Assembly (NCBI GenBank): GCA_009842505.1
Contig: VYFG01000075.1
Span: 1 to 47,320 of the forward strand
Direction: 5' to 3'
Source: Gammaproteobacteria bacterium
GTDB lineage: Bacteria > Pseudomonadota > Gammaproteobacteria > Arenicellales > Poriferihabitantaceae
Length of the DNA: 47,320 nucleotides
Shown: one piece after another, positions 34,236 to 42,366 of the stretch
Position numbering within the stretch: the stretch's first letter is position 1
How the letters are laid out: each line of letters starts with the position of its first letter
The notes under the pieces: model-generated
Seen by the model: only the letters and a program-made list of their open reading frames with translations
What the model was told of the DNA's origin: nothing
The model's database searches: none
Made by a program: the position numbers and the translations under genes

Positions 34236-35576
34236 ATGTCCAAAGTCAACCGAGACGTCAACAGCCTGGGCAAGAGCTTCATCTTTCCGCCCAATGTCAT
34301 CGACGACATCCATATCAAGTCCGAACTGGGCCGCTACCGGATGCGCGGCTTTTCGCTGTTCAAGAAAATTCCCACCTGGGATGACCTGACCTTCCTGCCC
34401 GGTACCCTGACCCGGTTCGTGATCGAAGGCTACCGGGAGAAATGCCTGACCCAGACCGTCATCGGCCCGAAGGCGAAGCGCCCCCTGGTGCTCGACATCC
34501 CCGTCTACATCACGGGGATGAGCTTCGGCGCGTTGTCCTACGAGGCCAAGACCGCCCTGGCGCGCGGCGCCACGATGGCCGGCACCGCCACCTGCTCCGG
34601 CGAGGGCGGCATGATCCCGGACGAGCGCCGCTACTCCGAGAAATGGCTGTACCAGTGCATCCAGTCCCGCTACGGTTTCAACCCGAACCACCTTCGGCTT
34701 GCCGATACGGTGGAATTCTTCATCGGCCAGGGCTGCAAGGTGGGCCTCGGCGGCCACCTCATGGGCCAGAAGGTTACCGACCAGGTCGCCGAAATGCGTT
34801 CGCTGCCCGCGGGCATCGACCAGCGCTCACCGGCGCGCCACCCCGACTGGCTCGGCCCCGATGACCTGGCGCTCAAGATCAACGAGATTCGCGAGGCCAC
34901 CAACCACGAAATCCCCATCCAGCTCAAGCTCGGCGCCGCGCGGGTCTACGACGACGTGCGCATGGCGGCCAAGACCGGGCCGGATTCCATCTACATCGAT
35001 GGCATGGAAGGCGGCACCGGTGCCGGGCCCCACCTCGCCACCGAGGAAACCGGCGTGCCGGGAATCGCCGCCATCCGCCAGGCACGCCGGGCCCTGGAGG
35101 ACGTCGGCAAGTCGGATGATATCTCGCTGGTCTACGCCGGCGGCATCCGCAACGGCGGAGATGTCGCCAAGGCGCTCGCCCTGGGGGCCGACGCAGTGGC
35201 CATCGGCCATTCCGCGATGATGGCGCTCAACTGCAACAAGGCAATTCCGGAAGCGGACTTCGAGAAGGAGATGGGCGTGGAGGCGGGCTTCTGCTATCAC
35301 TGCCACTCCGGCCGCTGTCCGGTCGGCGTGGCGACCCAGGACCCGCAACTGCGGGCTCGGCTGAACCCGGACGAGGCCGCGGAACGGGTATACAACTTCC
35401 TGCATACCCTCACCATCGAGGCGCAGATGCTGGCGCGTGCCTGCGGCAAGACCAACATCCATTCCCTGGAACCCGAGGATCTCGCGGCCCTGACCATGGA
35501 GGCGTCGGCACTGGCCCAGGTGCCCCTGGCGGGTACCCAGCATACCGTAGGGCGTCCCGACCTGACCCGTTTCTAG
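34236..35576 (+). CDS. FMN-binding glutamate synthase-like subunit (MgsC-like)
   Basis: Synthase subunit of 446 residues corresponding to the central FMN/[3Fe-4S] domain of GltB. Landmarks: ITGMSFGALSYEAKTALARG, CSGEGGMIPDERRYS, the IQLKLGAARVYDDVRMAA stretch, IDGMEGGTGAGPHLATEETG, and the Fe–S cysteine cluster CYHCHSGRCPVGVATQDP. Family members reductively transfer an amide-derived amine to 2-oxoglutarate or glutamate. Together with the two preceding subunits it forms a complete three-part synthase. No N-methylglutamate dehydrogenase genes follow. Confidence 0.9.
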   Translation: MSKVNRDVNSLGKSFIFPPNVIDDIHIKSELGRYRMRGFSLFKKIPTWDDLTFLPGTLTRFVIEGYREKCLTQTVIGPKAKRPLVLDIPVYITGMSFGALSYEAKTALARGATMAGTATCSGEGGMIPDERRYSEKWLYQCIQSRYGFNPNHLRLADTVEFFIGQGCKVGLGGHLMGQKVTDQVAEMRSLPAGIDQRSPARHPDWLGPDDLALKINEIREATNHEIPIQLKLGAARVYDDVRMAAKTGPDSIYIDGMEGGTGAGPHLATEETGVPGIAAIRQARRALEDVGKSDDISLVYAGGIRNGGDVAKALALGADAVAIGHSAMMALNCNKAIPEADFEKEMGVEAGFCYHCHSGRCPVGVATQDPQLRARLNPDEAAERVYNFLHTLTIEAQMLARACGKTNIHSLEPEDLAALTMEASALAQVPLAGTQHTVGRPDLTRF

Positions 35577-35585
35577 GAGGCAGCG

Positions 35586-35969
35586 ATGAGCGAAGATATC
35601 AACAAGTACATCGAAGGCGACGGCGTCGACACCGAGCGCGAGAAACTGATCGGCCAGCACATCGGCTACCGTTATGATGTCAACCTGGTGCCGGACATGG
35701 ACCGCTGCACCCCGTTTCTGCACAAGTACATGGAAGTCATGGGCTGGAAGGACCTGAACTGGCTGGAAGACGTGCACATGGGGTACGAGGAGGGCAAGCC
35801 CGCGGTGTTCGACCGCAACATCAACGGCTGGGTCCAGGTGCCGGAGGACATCCGGCTGCCCGACAACCAGCAGGACCGGGACATGATCGCGCGGGAACTG
35901 CTGATCAAGTTCCAGATGTCGCCCGGCCATCCCATGGTCGACCTGATGAGGGCCTACCGCAAATTCTAG
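35586..35969 (+). CDS. Unknown 127-residue protein of synthase operon
   Basis: I do not recognise this protein. It is soluble, acidic, and rich in charged and aromatic residues (for example MGWKDLNWLEDVHMGYEEGK), with no signal peptide, membrane helix, or Cys/His metal cluster. A strong Shine–Dalgarno (GGAGG) and a 9-base gap after the FMN subunit show it is a translated operon member, and the terminator directly after it makes it the last one. Its position suggests a small subunit or assembly factor of the synthase complex (inference). Confidence 0.8.
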   Translation: MSEDINKYIEGDGVDTEREKLIGQHIGYRYDVNLVPDMDRCTPFLHKYMEVMGWKDLNWLEDVHMGYEEGKPAVFDRNINGWVQVPEDIRLPDNQQDRDMIARELLIKFQMSPGHPMVDLMRAYRKF

Positions 35970-35989
35970 CTCTTTTTGGTGTGAGCCTT

Positions 35990-36029
35990 GGCGTGGCATT
36001 CGGAAGGGGAATGCCACGCCCTTTTCTTT
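35990..36029 (+). terminator. Intrinsic terminator of the synthase operon
   Basis: A perfect 12-bp stem, GGCGTGGCATTC (35990–36001) with GAATGCCACGCC (36009–36020), closes a 7-base loop and is followed by CTTTTCTTT. It ends the operon that starts at 30815. Confidence 0.9.
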
Positions 36030-36124
36030 GGACCCGGGAGAGTGGCACGATCGACACCGGCCGGATATTTCAGGTGCGTCGCGGACCCGGATGGCGGGAT
36101 CGGCGCCGCCGGGCCGGTCGAGGG

Positions 36125-36164
36125 GAAGCCTTCCGCCGTCATTTCTGGGATGATCAATCCCTCC
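36125..36164 (+). repeat. 5' part of duplicated unit (intact copy)
   Basis: About 40 bases ending in TGATCAATCCCTCC recur, with a few changes, at 38123–38163. In this copy they precede an intact unknown gene; in the other copy they are joined directly to the 3' end of that gene. Confidence 0.65.
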
Positions 36165-36189
36165 TGGCGTCCGTCAGGGACGCTTGACC

Positions 36190-36741
36190 ATGAAGAACGA
36201 CCAACGACCGGAACTCTGTCTTAGGTTTCTTGGCTGGCAATGCCGGGTGAGACAGTATGCGGTGCGTCGGCAGGCCGGCCGGCCGCCTGAGGGAGCCCGG
36301 GCATCGGTGCGGCTCGGCGGGGAGGCCGCGGGGCAGATCAACACCGTGATGTACAAACTGGACCCGGAAAGGATCACTGCCGAATTCCGTTTCATGGTGC
36401 AGAAAAGCAATGACCCCAGGGCGGTCTATGAAAACGCGCTTGGCCTACTTGGCGAACATTACTACCAGGTCCCGGCGGAATTCGACGACAGGATAACCGC
36501 CCTCTTTTCCCTTGACAGCGACCTTGCCGGCCGCCTGCTGGCTGCGGAAAGATGCACACTTGATTTCTGCCAGGGAGCCCAGGAATTTACCCTGACCTGC
36601 GCCGTACGTGGCTGCGAACCGGGATCCGCTGAATACGAAGCCACCTACTGGCACAACCACCTGTTCAATCCCAACCTCCCTGGACGGGTGCGGGTGGTGT
36701 TGTTCGAAACCGATTGGGACCGTTCCGGTTCAAACGGCTGA
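36190..36741 (+). CDS. Unknown protein with deleted second copy nearby
   Basis: A 183-residue protein without a family I can name. The N-terminal 45 residues are Arg-rich; the rest is a mixed alpha/beta cytoplasmic type with segments YKLDPERITAEFRFMVQ and a conserved-looking C-terminus LFNPNLPGRVRVVLFETDWD. ATG at 36190 is preferred to a TTG at 36184; a start nearer residue 50 is possible because the Arg-rich part may be non-coding. Bases 36664–36750, including its last 25 codons, reappear at 38164–38250 with the reading frame kept, which supports a real coding sequence. Confidence 0.55.
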   Translation: MKNDQRPELCLRFLGWQCRVRQYAVRRQAGRPPEGARASVRLGGEAAGQINTVMYKLDPERITAEFRFMVQKSNDPRAVYENALGLLGEHYYQVPAEFDDRITALFSLDSDLAGRLLAAERCTLDFCQGAQEFTLTCAVRGCEPGSAEYEATYWHNHLFNPNLPGRVRVVLFETDWDRSGSNG

Positions 36742-36759
36742 GTCATCTTCCGTGCAGTT

Positions 36760-37328
36760 TCAGATTTGATTCTTGAATGGCCGAAGCAATCCTGCGGTCT
36801 TCGGCAAGGAGTGCTGCTCAAGCGTGTCGATATATTCGCTGGGGGAAATGGGGGGGTTCCGCAATCTGGCCCGGATAGTGGCAACGACAGAATGAACACG
36901 CGCAGGGGCAAGGTTGATCAGATTACCTATGAACTCGTCTGGATGTCGGGCCTCGATCCCGTGAATCTTTAGGTTCCTGCGAGGAAAATCCCTGAGATTG
37001 CAGGTGATGATGAGGCTCGCCTGGGCCACAATCGCGGCCGCCAGGACGTGACGGTCATCCGGATTCGGCAAGTCCAGAGAAGGAATCAGCGCACGGTAAT
37101 TCTCCACCAGGCAATCCCGCACGCCGGCGTCCATCAGTTCCCGGGTTCGCTGGAGTTGGTCGGGTGCCAGATCTGGGCAGTTTGCAAGAAGGCTTCGGAT
37201 CCATTCGTCGTGAATTTCACTCGTCCAATGAGCCGGCACAAATCGGAGCACGCGAGCTGCAAGAGCAGGTCACGAACCGGCGCCGGGTACAGGACACTGG
37301 CATCGTAAATCGCCGAGATATTTGTCAC
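36760..37328 (-). pseudogene. PIN-domain toxin, frameshifted
   Basis: VapC-like PIN ribonuclease split over two frames. The N-terminal frame from 37328 gives MTNISAIYDASVLYPAPVRD with the first catalytic Asp and continues to about SDLCRL. Near 37240 one base appears missing; the other frame then continues HWTSEIHDEWIRSLL, LPNPDDRHVLAAAIVAQASL (the second acidic cluster) and LIITCNLRDFP, ending at 36760. With one added base the protein would be about 189 residues and complete. It lies 12 bases after the HTH partner gene. Confidence 0.78.
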
Positions 37329-37340
37329 TGGGTGCTACAG

Positions 37341-37802
37341 TCAGTAGCCCATGTCCAGTTCCTGGGCCTGGCGGGCCAGCTCGTCCAGCGCAACTATTTG
37401 CTCCCGGTCTTTCCGGCGCTTGTAGGCAAGAAGCTCGCCCAGAAGAACGCGCCGGTATGTGCCTACCCTGCGATGTCTGATCGTTCCCCCATCCAACAGC
37501 TTGACCAGATAGGGTCGTGACACATTCAGTAGATCGGCTGCCTGTTGCGTGGTGAGTTCGGTCTGCATCGGCAATAATGCGACCGCTTTGCCTTCAGCCA
37601 TTTCCGTGAGCAAGTCCATCAGCAAGTGCACCGCCCGGGCGGGCAGTGAGACAACCTCCCGCCGGCCTTTCTCTCCTACTTCGATTTGCAGTTTCCCGGT
37701 ACGGTGAACGTATGCCGACAGCACCCGGCTCGATTCGCGTGCCTGTACTGATTCCTGCTCGGAGGGAGGCAGGAGTTCGAAATTCTTTCTGGCGGTAACC
37801 AT
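37341..37802 (-). CDS. HTH (excisionase/MerR-like) antitoxin of PIN pair
   Basis: DNA-binding protein of 153 residues. The C-terminal half carries an excisionase-type helix-turn-helix, LTTQQAADLLNVSRPYLVKLL, followed by a wing (GTIRHRRVGTYRRVLLGELL). The N-terminal half is predicted to be mixed and may bind the toxin. Genes of this type precede PIN-domain toxins in many proteobacteria and autoregulate the pair. The antitoxin is intact while the toxin is not, as expected when the pair decays safely. Confidence 0.8.
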   Translation of the reverse strand: MVTARKNFELLPPSEQESVQARESSRVLSAYVHRTGKLQIEVGEKGRREVVSLPARAVHLLMDLLTEMAEGKAVALLPMQTELTTQQAADLLNVSRPYLVKLLDGGTIRHRRVGTYRRVLLGELLAYKRRKDREQIVALDELARQAQELDMGY

Positions 37803-38122
37803 GGATCAGTCCGTTGGCGGCCATGCGGCCCTTTCGTCAAGCAGGGCTATTTTGTCCAATAATCGAAATATACGTAACATACAAAGGAAACAACGAAGCG
37901 AACAGACACCCGGAGTGGAGTAGAAAGAAAAAGCCGAATTCCATCCGCCCATGCCCCTGCCTTGACACTTCATCGATACAAGTTTCCGGTTTCTGAAGAC
38001 GAATCAGCATGCTGCGGATGTGCCGACGCACACCCATGTCAACGGGCGTTCAACCCAGCTTAAAAACGGCGGGAGGAGGATTGATCTATAGGTTTTTCAA
38101 GCGCTTGGATGTCCCAGGACGG
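37803..38122. other. Intergenic region upstream of toxin–antitoxin genes
   Basis: About 320 bases without a supportable gene. The first 100 bases, AT richer than the surroundings, probably contain the promoter of the antitoxin–toxin pair on the minus strand. Short frames here lack ribosome-binding sites and domains. Confidence 0.4.
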
Positions 38123-38250
38123 GAAGGCCTTCTGCCATCAATTCAGGTATGATCAATCCCTCCTTCAATCCCAACCTCCCCGGAAGGGTGCGGGTGGTGT
38201 TGTTCAAAACCGATTGGGACCGTTTCGGTTCGATCGGCTGATTCATCTCC
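38123..38250 (+). pseudogene. Internally deleted second copy of the 36190 gene
   Basis: Bases 38123–38163 match 36125–36164, and 38164–38250 match 36664–36750 with roughly 90 percent identity, so about 500 internal bases are missing. The residual frame 38149–38241 encodes 30 residues starting MINPSFNPNLPGRVRVVLF and ending as the full copy does. The reading frame conservation shows it derives from the coding gene. The two copies flank the toxin–antitoxin genes as direct repeats 1.5 kb apart. Confidence 0.65.
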
Positions 38251-39205
38251 CGGTACCACGCCCCTGAGCCGCCACGCCGGCACCCCCGCCGGTCCGTCCG
38301 GGAATGGTGCCGATCAGCCAGTCCTTCACCAGTTCGGCCTGGGGAGCGAGCGGCGTGCGCTCCGGCCACACGAGATAGAACCGCAGGCCGGTCCGGTGGA
38401 CCAGGGAGCCTACCCGCACCAACAGCCCTGAGTCGATGAGGGGGCCCACGATGTGGCCAATGCCAAGGGCGATGCCCTGGCCTGCGAGGGCGGCCACGAG
38501 AACCGGTGAGTAGTCTGACATCCGGAGTCCCGGAAGTTCGGCGTCCTGTCTCAGGCCGAAGGCCGCGAAGTACTCCCGCCAAGTCACGGTCGGAAGACCC
38601 TTCTGGTCTTCGTGGATGAGCCGCTGACGTGCAAGCGAGGAGAGGTCGTCGCTGATATCGAGGGTACGGGCGAATGCGGGGTTAGCGACGGGGAACACTT
38701 CCTCGAGGGCGATTTCCGCGCATTCGTACCCTGGTCTCGGTTGCTCGCCGCTCCAGATTCCGAGGACCATGCCCTCGGGGCCGGCAGGCTCGAGATCGAT
38801 GTAGCGCTTGATGACCTGCACCCGAAGGGAAATGTCGGGATGTCGCTCCTGAAAGTCTGACAGGCGCGGCATGAGCCACCAGTGGGCATGGGTATCACTG
38901 CAAAGCAGGGAAACGTGCGAGTGAGTGATGCGGCGCAGCCGGCGGGCAACCTGGTGCATCTGGGAGAAGCCCCCGTGGACGGCCTCGTAGAGAACGCCCC
39001 CGGCCTCCGTGAGTTCGACGGCACGATGTCGGCGGATGAAGAGGGGGACGCCGAGGGCCTCCTCGAGCTGTCGCACGGAACGGCTGACCGCGGGCTGGGT
39101 CAGTTCCAGTTCGCGTGCGGCAGTCGTGAAGGAGACATGGCGGGCGGCGACCTCGAAGACGAGGAGGTGCTGTCCGGAGACCGCGATTTCCCGCAATTCC
39201 TTCAT
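38243..39205 (-). CDS. LysR-family regulator (GcvA-like)
   Basis: Regulator of 320 residues with N-terminal winged helix (HLLVFEVAARHVSFTTAARE, then ELTQPAVSRSVRQLEEALGV) and a GcvA-type effector domain (DTHAHWWLMPRLSDFQERHP). The last 20 residues are Gly/Arg rich and may be a low-complexity extension. It is divergent from the guanidino-hydrolase-like gene at 39645, across an unusually AT-rich gap, and is its likely regulator. Confidence 0.87.
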   Translation of the reverse strand: MKELREIAVSGQHLLVFEVAARHVSFTTAARELELTQPAVSRSVRQLEEALGVPLFIRRHRAVELTEAGGVLYEAVHGGFSQMHQVARRLRRITHSHVSLLCSDTHAHWWLMPRLSDFQERHPDISLRVQVIKRYIDLEPAGPEGMVLGIWSGEQPRPGYECAEIALEEVFPVANPAFARTLDISDDLSSLARQRLIHEDQKGLPTVTWREYFAAFGLRQDAELPGLRMSDYSPVLVAALAGQGIALGIGHIVGPLIDSGLLVRVGSLVHRTGLRFYLVWPERTPLAPQAELVKDWLIGTIPGRTGGGAGVAAQGRGTGR

Positions 39206-39526
39206 CTTCAGTATGCCATGGCCCTACAGGTTGGCCTCATACAGTACCGGGGACGGTGAAGGAAGTCCATCGCCGTGGCGGCCATCGTCCGGATACGGGA
39301 AACTATTGTGTTTGACTAAATATATAGATCTCAATGACAAATATTGAACAATGCAAATTCATACTTGAGAGATGCACATGATAAAATATAAAATTATGAT
39401 TTATAAAGATTTATTAAATATGAAGTCAAATTTATTGGACCACTTATTTGAATAGATAGAGTAATATGTATATAATTTAAAATATGTCAAAATGAAAGAT
39501 ACAAAAGCCATGTGGCGGGCAGATTG
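39206..39526. promoter_or_regulatory. AT-rich divergent control region
   Basis: Roughly 39310–39500 is made almost only of A and T, in strong contrast with the GC-rich flanks, and contains no gene. It separates a LysR gene from the hydrolase gene it may control. Such a block could be a curved promoter/silencing region bound by nucleoid proteins, or remains of mobile DNA. Several TATAAT-like boxes occur, too many to choose among. Confidence 0.45.
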
Positions 39527-39652
39527 ATGTCGGATAAAACGATTTTTAATGCACGGGATCCATACCTGGCCTCGTACGGGGTCGAATTGCCCAAGGGGAA
39601 TGTAGCCAGCGGGTCATTGCTGGCATCGAGAAAGAAGATTGATCATGAATAA
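39527..39652 (+). CDS. Short 41-residue upstream ORF, overlapping hydrolase gene
   Basis: A frame from ATG at 39527 encodes 41 residues (begins MSDKTIFNARDPYLASYGVE) and stops within the first codons of the next gene (ATGAATAA overlap). The composition changes from AT-rich promoter DNA to normal coding composition at its start, which favours a real peptide. It could be a leader peptide coupling translation of the hydrolase, or the remnant of a longer gene. I recognise no family. Confidence 0.4.
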   Translation: MSDKTIFNARDPYLASYGVELPKGNVASGSLLASRKKIDHE

Positions 39653-40532
39653 CCGGATTCCGGACTGGGGTATCGACAACGACTACAGCCTTCTGCGTGA
39701 TGTGTTGCTCGGACGCCCCGACCACTACCGCTGGGTCGATGCCGGACCGATTACCCGGCGTACGTTACAGAATCAGGAGCATACCGGGGTCGTCTTCGAC
39801 CAGGAGACGGCGCTGGCCCAACACGCCGAAATGGTCAGCGTCTACGAGAACAATGACGTGGTATGCCATTTCATGGACGCCGACGAAGTGCTGCATCGCA
39901 ATTTCTTTGTCCGGGACTCGAGCGCCATGTCTCCCTGGGGGGCGCTCATCTGTCACATGCAGGTGGAATGCCGGAGGGCCGACTATGTGACGGCGATCAG
40001 GTTCTATCAGGAAAACAATATCCCGATCTGGCGCCACGTCACTGCAGGCTACTTCGAGGGCGGAGATTTCGTGATCCTGGAACCGGGCTGCATACTGATC
40101 GGCTATTGCGGTGAGCGCACGGAGAAGGCGGGGGCCGAACAGGTGGCGGCATGGATGCGACAGGAGGGATGGGAAGCTCAGGTGGCGCCGATCTCGCGGG
40201 AATTTGTCCATATGGACGGTCTTGTCGTTCCGCTAGCCCCCAAGTTGCTGGTGGCGTGTGTTGATGCACTGGAGGACTGGCTCGTCTCGTGGCTGCGCGC
40301 CAGAGGCTTCGAATTCGTTGAGGTGGAATACAGGGAAGCGAGGGACCTGGGGGTCAACCTGGTTTCCCTGGGCAATGACCGGGTCCTTTCGATGGAAAGC
40401 AGCAAGGAACTGAACGGCAAACTGCGGGCGCTCGGTTTCGAGGTTTTCGATCCGGACATGTCCATGTTCACGCTGGGCGGCGGCGGTATCCATTGCCTGT
40501 GTCAGGCACTGAGACGTGATCCGTCGGGATAG
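39645..40532 (+). CDS. Dimethylarginine dimethylaminohydrolase/amidinotransferase-family enzyme
   Basis: Guanidino-group-modifying enzyme of the pentein fold, 295 residues from ATG 39645. The catalytic pattern is visible: HRNFFVRDSSAMSPWG, AGYFEGGDFVILEPG (acidic residue), REFVHMDGLVVPL (His) and the terminal GGGGIHCLCQALRR (nucleophilic Cys in H-C). Members hydrolyse methylated arginines to citrulline plus dimethyl- or monomethylamine, deiminate arginine, or transfer amidino groups. The specificity is open; the neighbouring methylated-nitrogen genes make methylarginine hydrolysis attractive (inference). Confidence 0.8.
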   Translation: MNNRIPDWGIDNDYSLLRDVLLGRPDHYRWVDAGPITRRTLQNQEHTGVVFDQETALAQHAEMVSVYENNDVVCHFMDADEVLHRNFFVRDSSAMSPWGALICHMQVECRRADYVTAIRFYQENNIPIWRHVTAGYFEGGDFVILEPGCILIGYCGERTEKAGAEQVAAWMRQEGWEAQVAPISREFVHMDGLVVPLAPKLLVACVDALEDWLVSWLRARGFEFVEVEYREARDLGVNLVSLGNDRVLSMESSKELNGKLRALGFEVFDPDMSMFTLGGGGIHCLCQALRRDPSG

Positions 40533-40770
40533 GTCCACCAGGTGCCCGATGTCTTTTCTTTCAACAGTCATTACCTGTCAGCCCATCCGTACAGCGGATG
40601 CCGGTTTTCCTGTGAAACCCGGGACCCGGCACCTGAACGACGGTCGGAACTGTCATGGCATCTGCCGGTGGTTCCCCGGTATGGGTTGGCAAAGACAGCC
40701 GGATGAAGGATCCGGCGCAATTCCGTCGACACCTGTCGACGATTCCACCCTGATAGGAGGAGAGTGACCT

Positions 40771-42366
40771 ATGAAATCAATTGAACACAAGCTGGGGCTG
40801 CTGAGACAGGGCCGCATGGGACGGCGGGAATTCATGGCGCATGCCCTGGCATGCGGGATGGCATTGCCTGCCGCGACCTCGCTGCTTGCCGGGACGGCCA
40901 TGGCGGACGTGCCGAAGAGAGGCGGGCGGGTGCGGATTGCGCTCGGTCTGGGCTCGACGACCGATTCGCTGGATCCCGCGACCTACAACGACACCTACAT
41001 GCAGGTGGTGGGCTTCGGCTTCCGCAATTGCCTGACCGAGGTGTCCAATGAGGACGAGCTGGTGGGTGAGCTGGCCGAGAGCTGGGAGGCATCCACGGAC
41101 GCAACCACATGGACGTTCGAACTGCGCAAGGGCGTCGAGTTCCATAGCGGCAAGACACTGGATGCCAACGACGTGATCGCTTCCGTGGCGCATCATCTCG
41201 GCGAGGAATCGACATCCCCTGCCAAGGGAATACTCAATTCCATCACGGACATGAAAGCGGACGGCAACAACACCGTTGTCTTCACCCTGAACGAGGGCAA
41301 TGCCGACTTTCCGTTCCTGCTGAGCGACTACCATATCGGCATCTGCCCGGTCGTGGATGGCGAACTCGACTGGCGTTCGGGCGACGGCACGGGCGGCTAT
41401 GTTCTGGCTGAATTCGAGCCGGGGGTCCGTTCGTTCCTGACGCGCAGTCCCAACTACTGGAAAGCCGACCACGCATTCTTCGATGAAGCTGAGGTGCTGG
41501 CGATCATCGACGTGGCAGCACGGATGTCGGCACTGACCTCCGGTGCGGTCGATGCGATTGACCGGGTTGACCTCAAGACCGCCCACTTGCTGGATCGCAA
41601 TCCCGGCGTGCGCCTTGTGGAAACCCAGGGTACGCTGCACTACGTCTATTCGATGATGTGTGACCGCCCGCCCTTCGACGACCCCAACGTCCGGCTGGCG
41701 CTGAAGTATGCCATTGACCGTGAGGAGCTCCTCCAGAAGCTGCTGAACGGTCATGGATACCTGGGTAACGATCATCCCATCGGCCGGTCGAACCGGTATT
41801 TCGCGGCCGACCTGCCGCAACGGCCCTATGACCCGGACAAGGCCAGGTTCCATCTCTCGAAGGCTGGTCTGACGAGTCTCACCGTGCCGCTCAACGTAGC
41901 GGAGACGGCATTTGCAGGGGCGACGGATGGAGCGGTGCTCTACCAGCAGCATGCGGCAGCGGCGGGCATCACGATCGACGTCGTTCGCAGACCCAACGAC
42001 GGCTACTGGTCGGATGTCTGGAACGTGGAGCCCTGGGTTGCCTCCTACTGGAGCGGCCGGGTGACCGAGGACTGGGTGTTCTCACAAACCTACGCAGCGG
42101 GAGCGCCCTGGAACGAGACGCACTGGGCCAATCCGCGCTTCAACGAACTCCTGAAATCCGCACGGGCGGAACTTGATCCCAGTATCAGGCGACAGATGTA
42201 CTTCGAGATGCAGCAGCTTTGCAGCGATGACGGCGGGGTGGTGGCGCCGATTTTTTCCAACTATGTCTTCGCGGTGAGCGAGAAAGTTGCCCACCGGCGC
42301 CTGTCCGCGGCCTGGGACCTCGATGGCATCAAGTGCATGGAACGCTGGTGGTTCCGGGATTCCTGA
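40771..42366 (+). CDS. ABC transporter substrate-binding protein, family 5 (DppA/OppA-like)
   Basis: Periplasmic receptor of 531 residues. The N-terminus has a twin-arginine signal (MGRREFMAHALACGMALPA, cleavage near TAMA/DVPKRG). The mature part follows the SBP_bac_5 family: LDPATYNDTYMQVVGF, LAESWEASTDATTWTFELRK, GVEFHSGKTLDANDVIASV, VRLALKYAIDREELLQKLL. Such receptors bind peptides, opines or similar amino compounds. No permease or ATPase genes follow in the window, so it must use components encoded elsewhere. The strong Shine–Dalgarno AGGAGGAG precedes the ATG. Confidence 0.9.
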   Translation: MKSIEHKLGLLRQGRMGRREFMAHALACGMALPAATSLLAGTAMADVPKRGGRVRIALGLGSTTDSLDPATYNDTYMQVVGFGFRNCLTEVSNEDELVGELAESWEASTDATTWTFELRKGVEFHSGKTLDANDVIASVAHHLGEESTSPAKGILNSITDMKADGNNTVVFTLNEGNADFPFLLSDYHIGICPVVDGELDWRSGDGTGGYVLAEFEPGVRSFLTRSPNYWKADHAFFDEAEVLAIIDVAARMSALTSGAVDAIDRVDLKTAHLLDRNPGVRLVETQGTLHYVYSMMCDRPPFDDPNVRLALKYAIDREELLQKLLNGHGYLGNDHPIGRSNRYFAADLPQRPYDPDKARFHLSKAGLTSLTVPLNVAETAFAGATDGAVLYQQHAAAAGITIDVVRRPNDGYWSDVWNVEPWVASYWSGRVTEDWVFSQTYAAGAPWNETHWANPRFNELLKSARAELDPSIRRQMYFEMQQLCSDDGGVVAPIFSNYVFAVSEKVAHRRLSAAWDLDGIKCMERWWFRDS

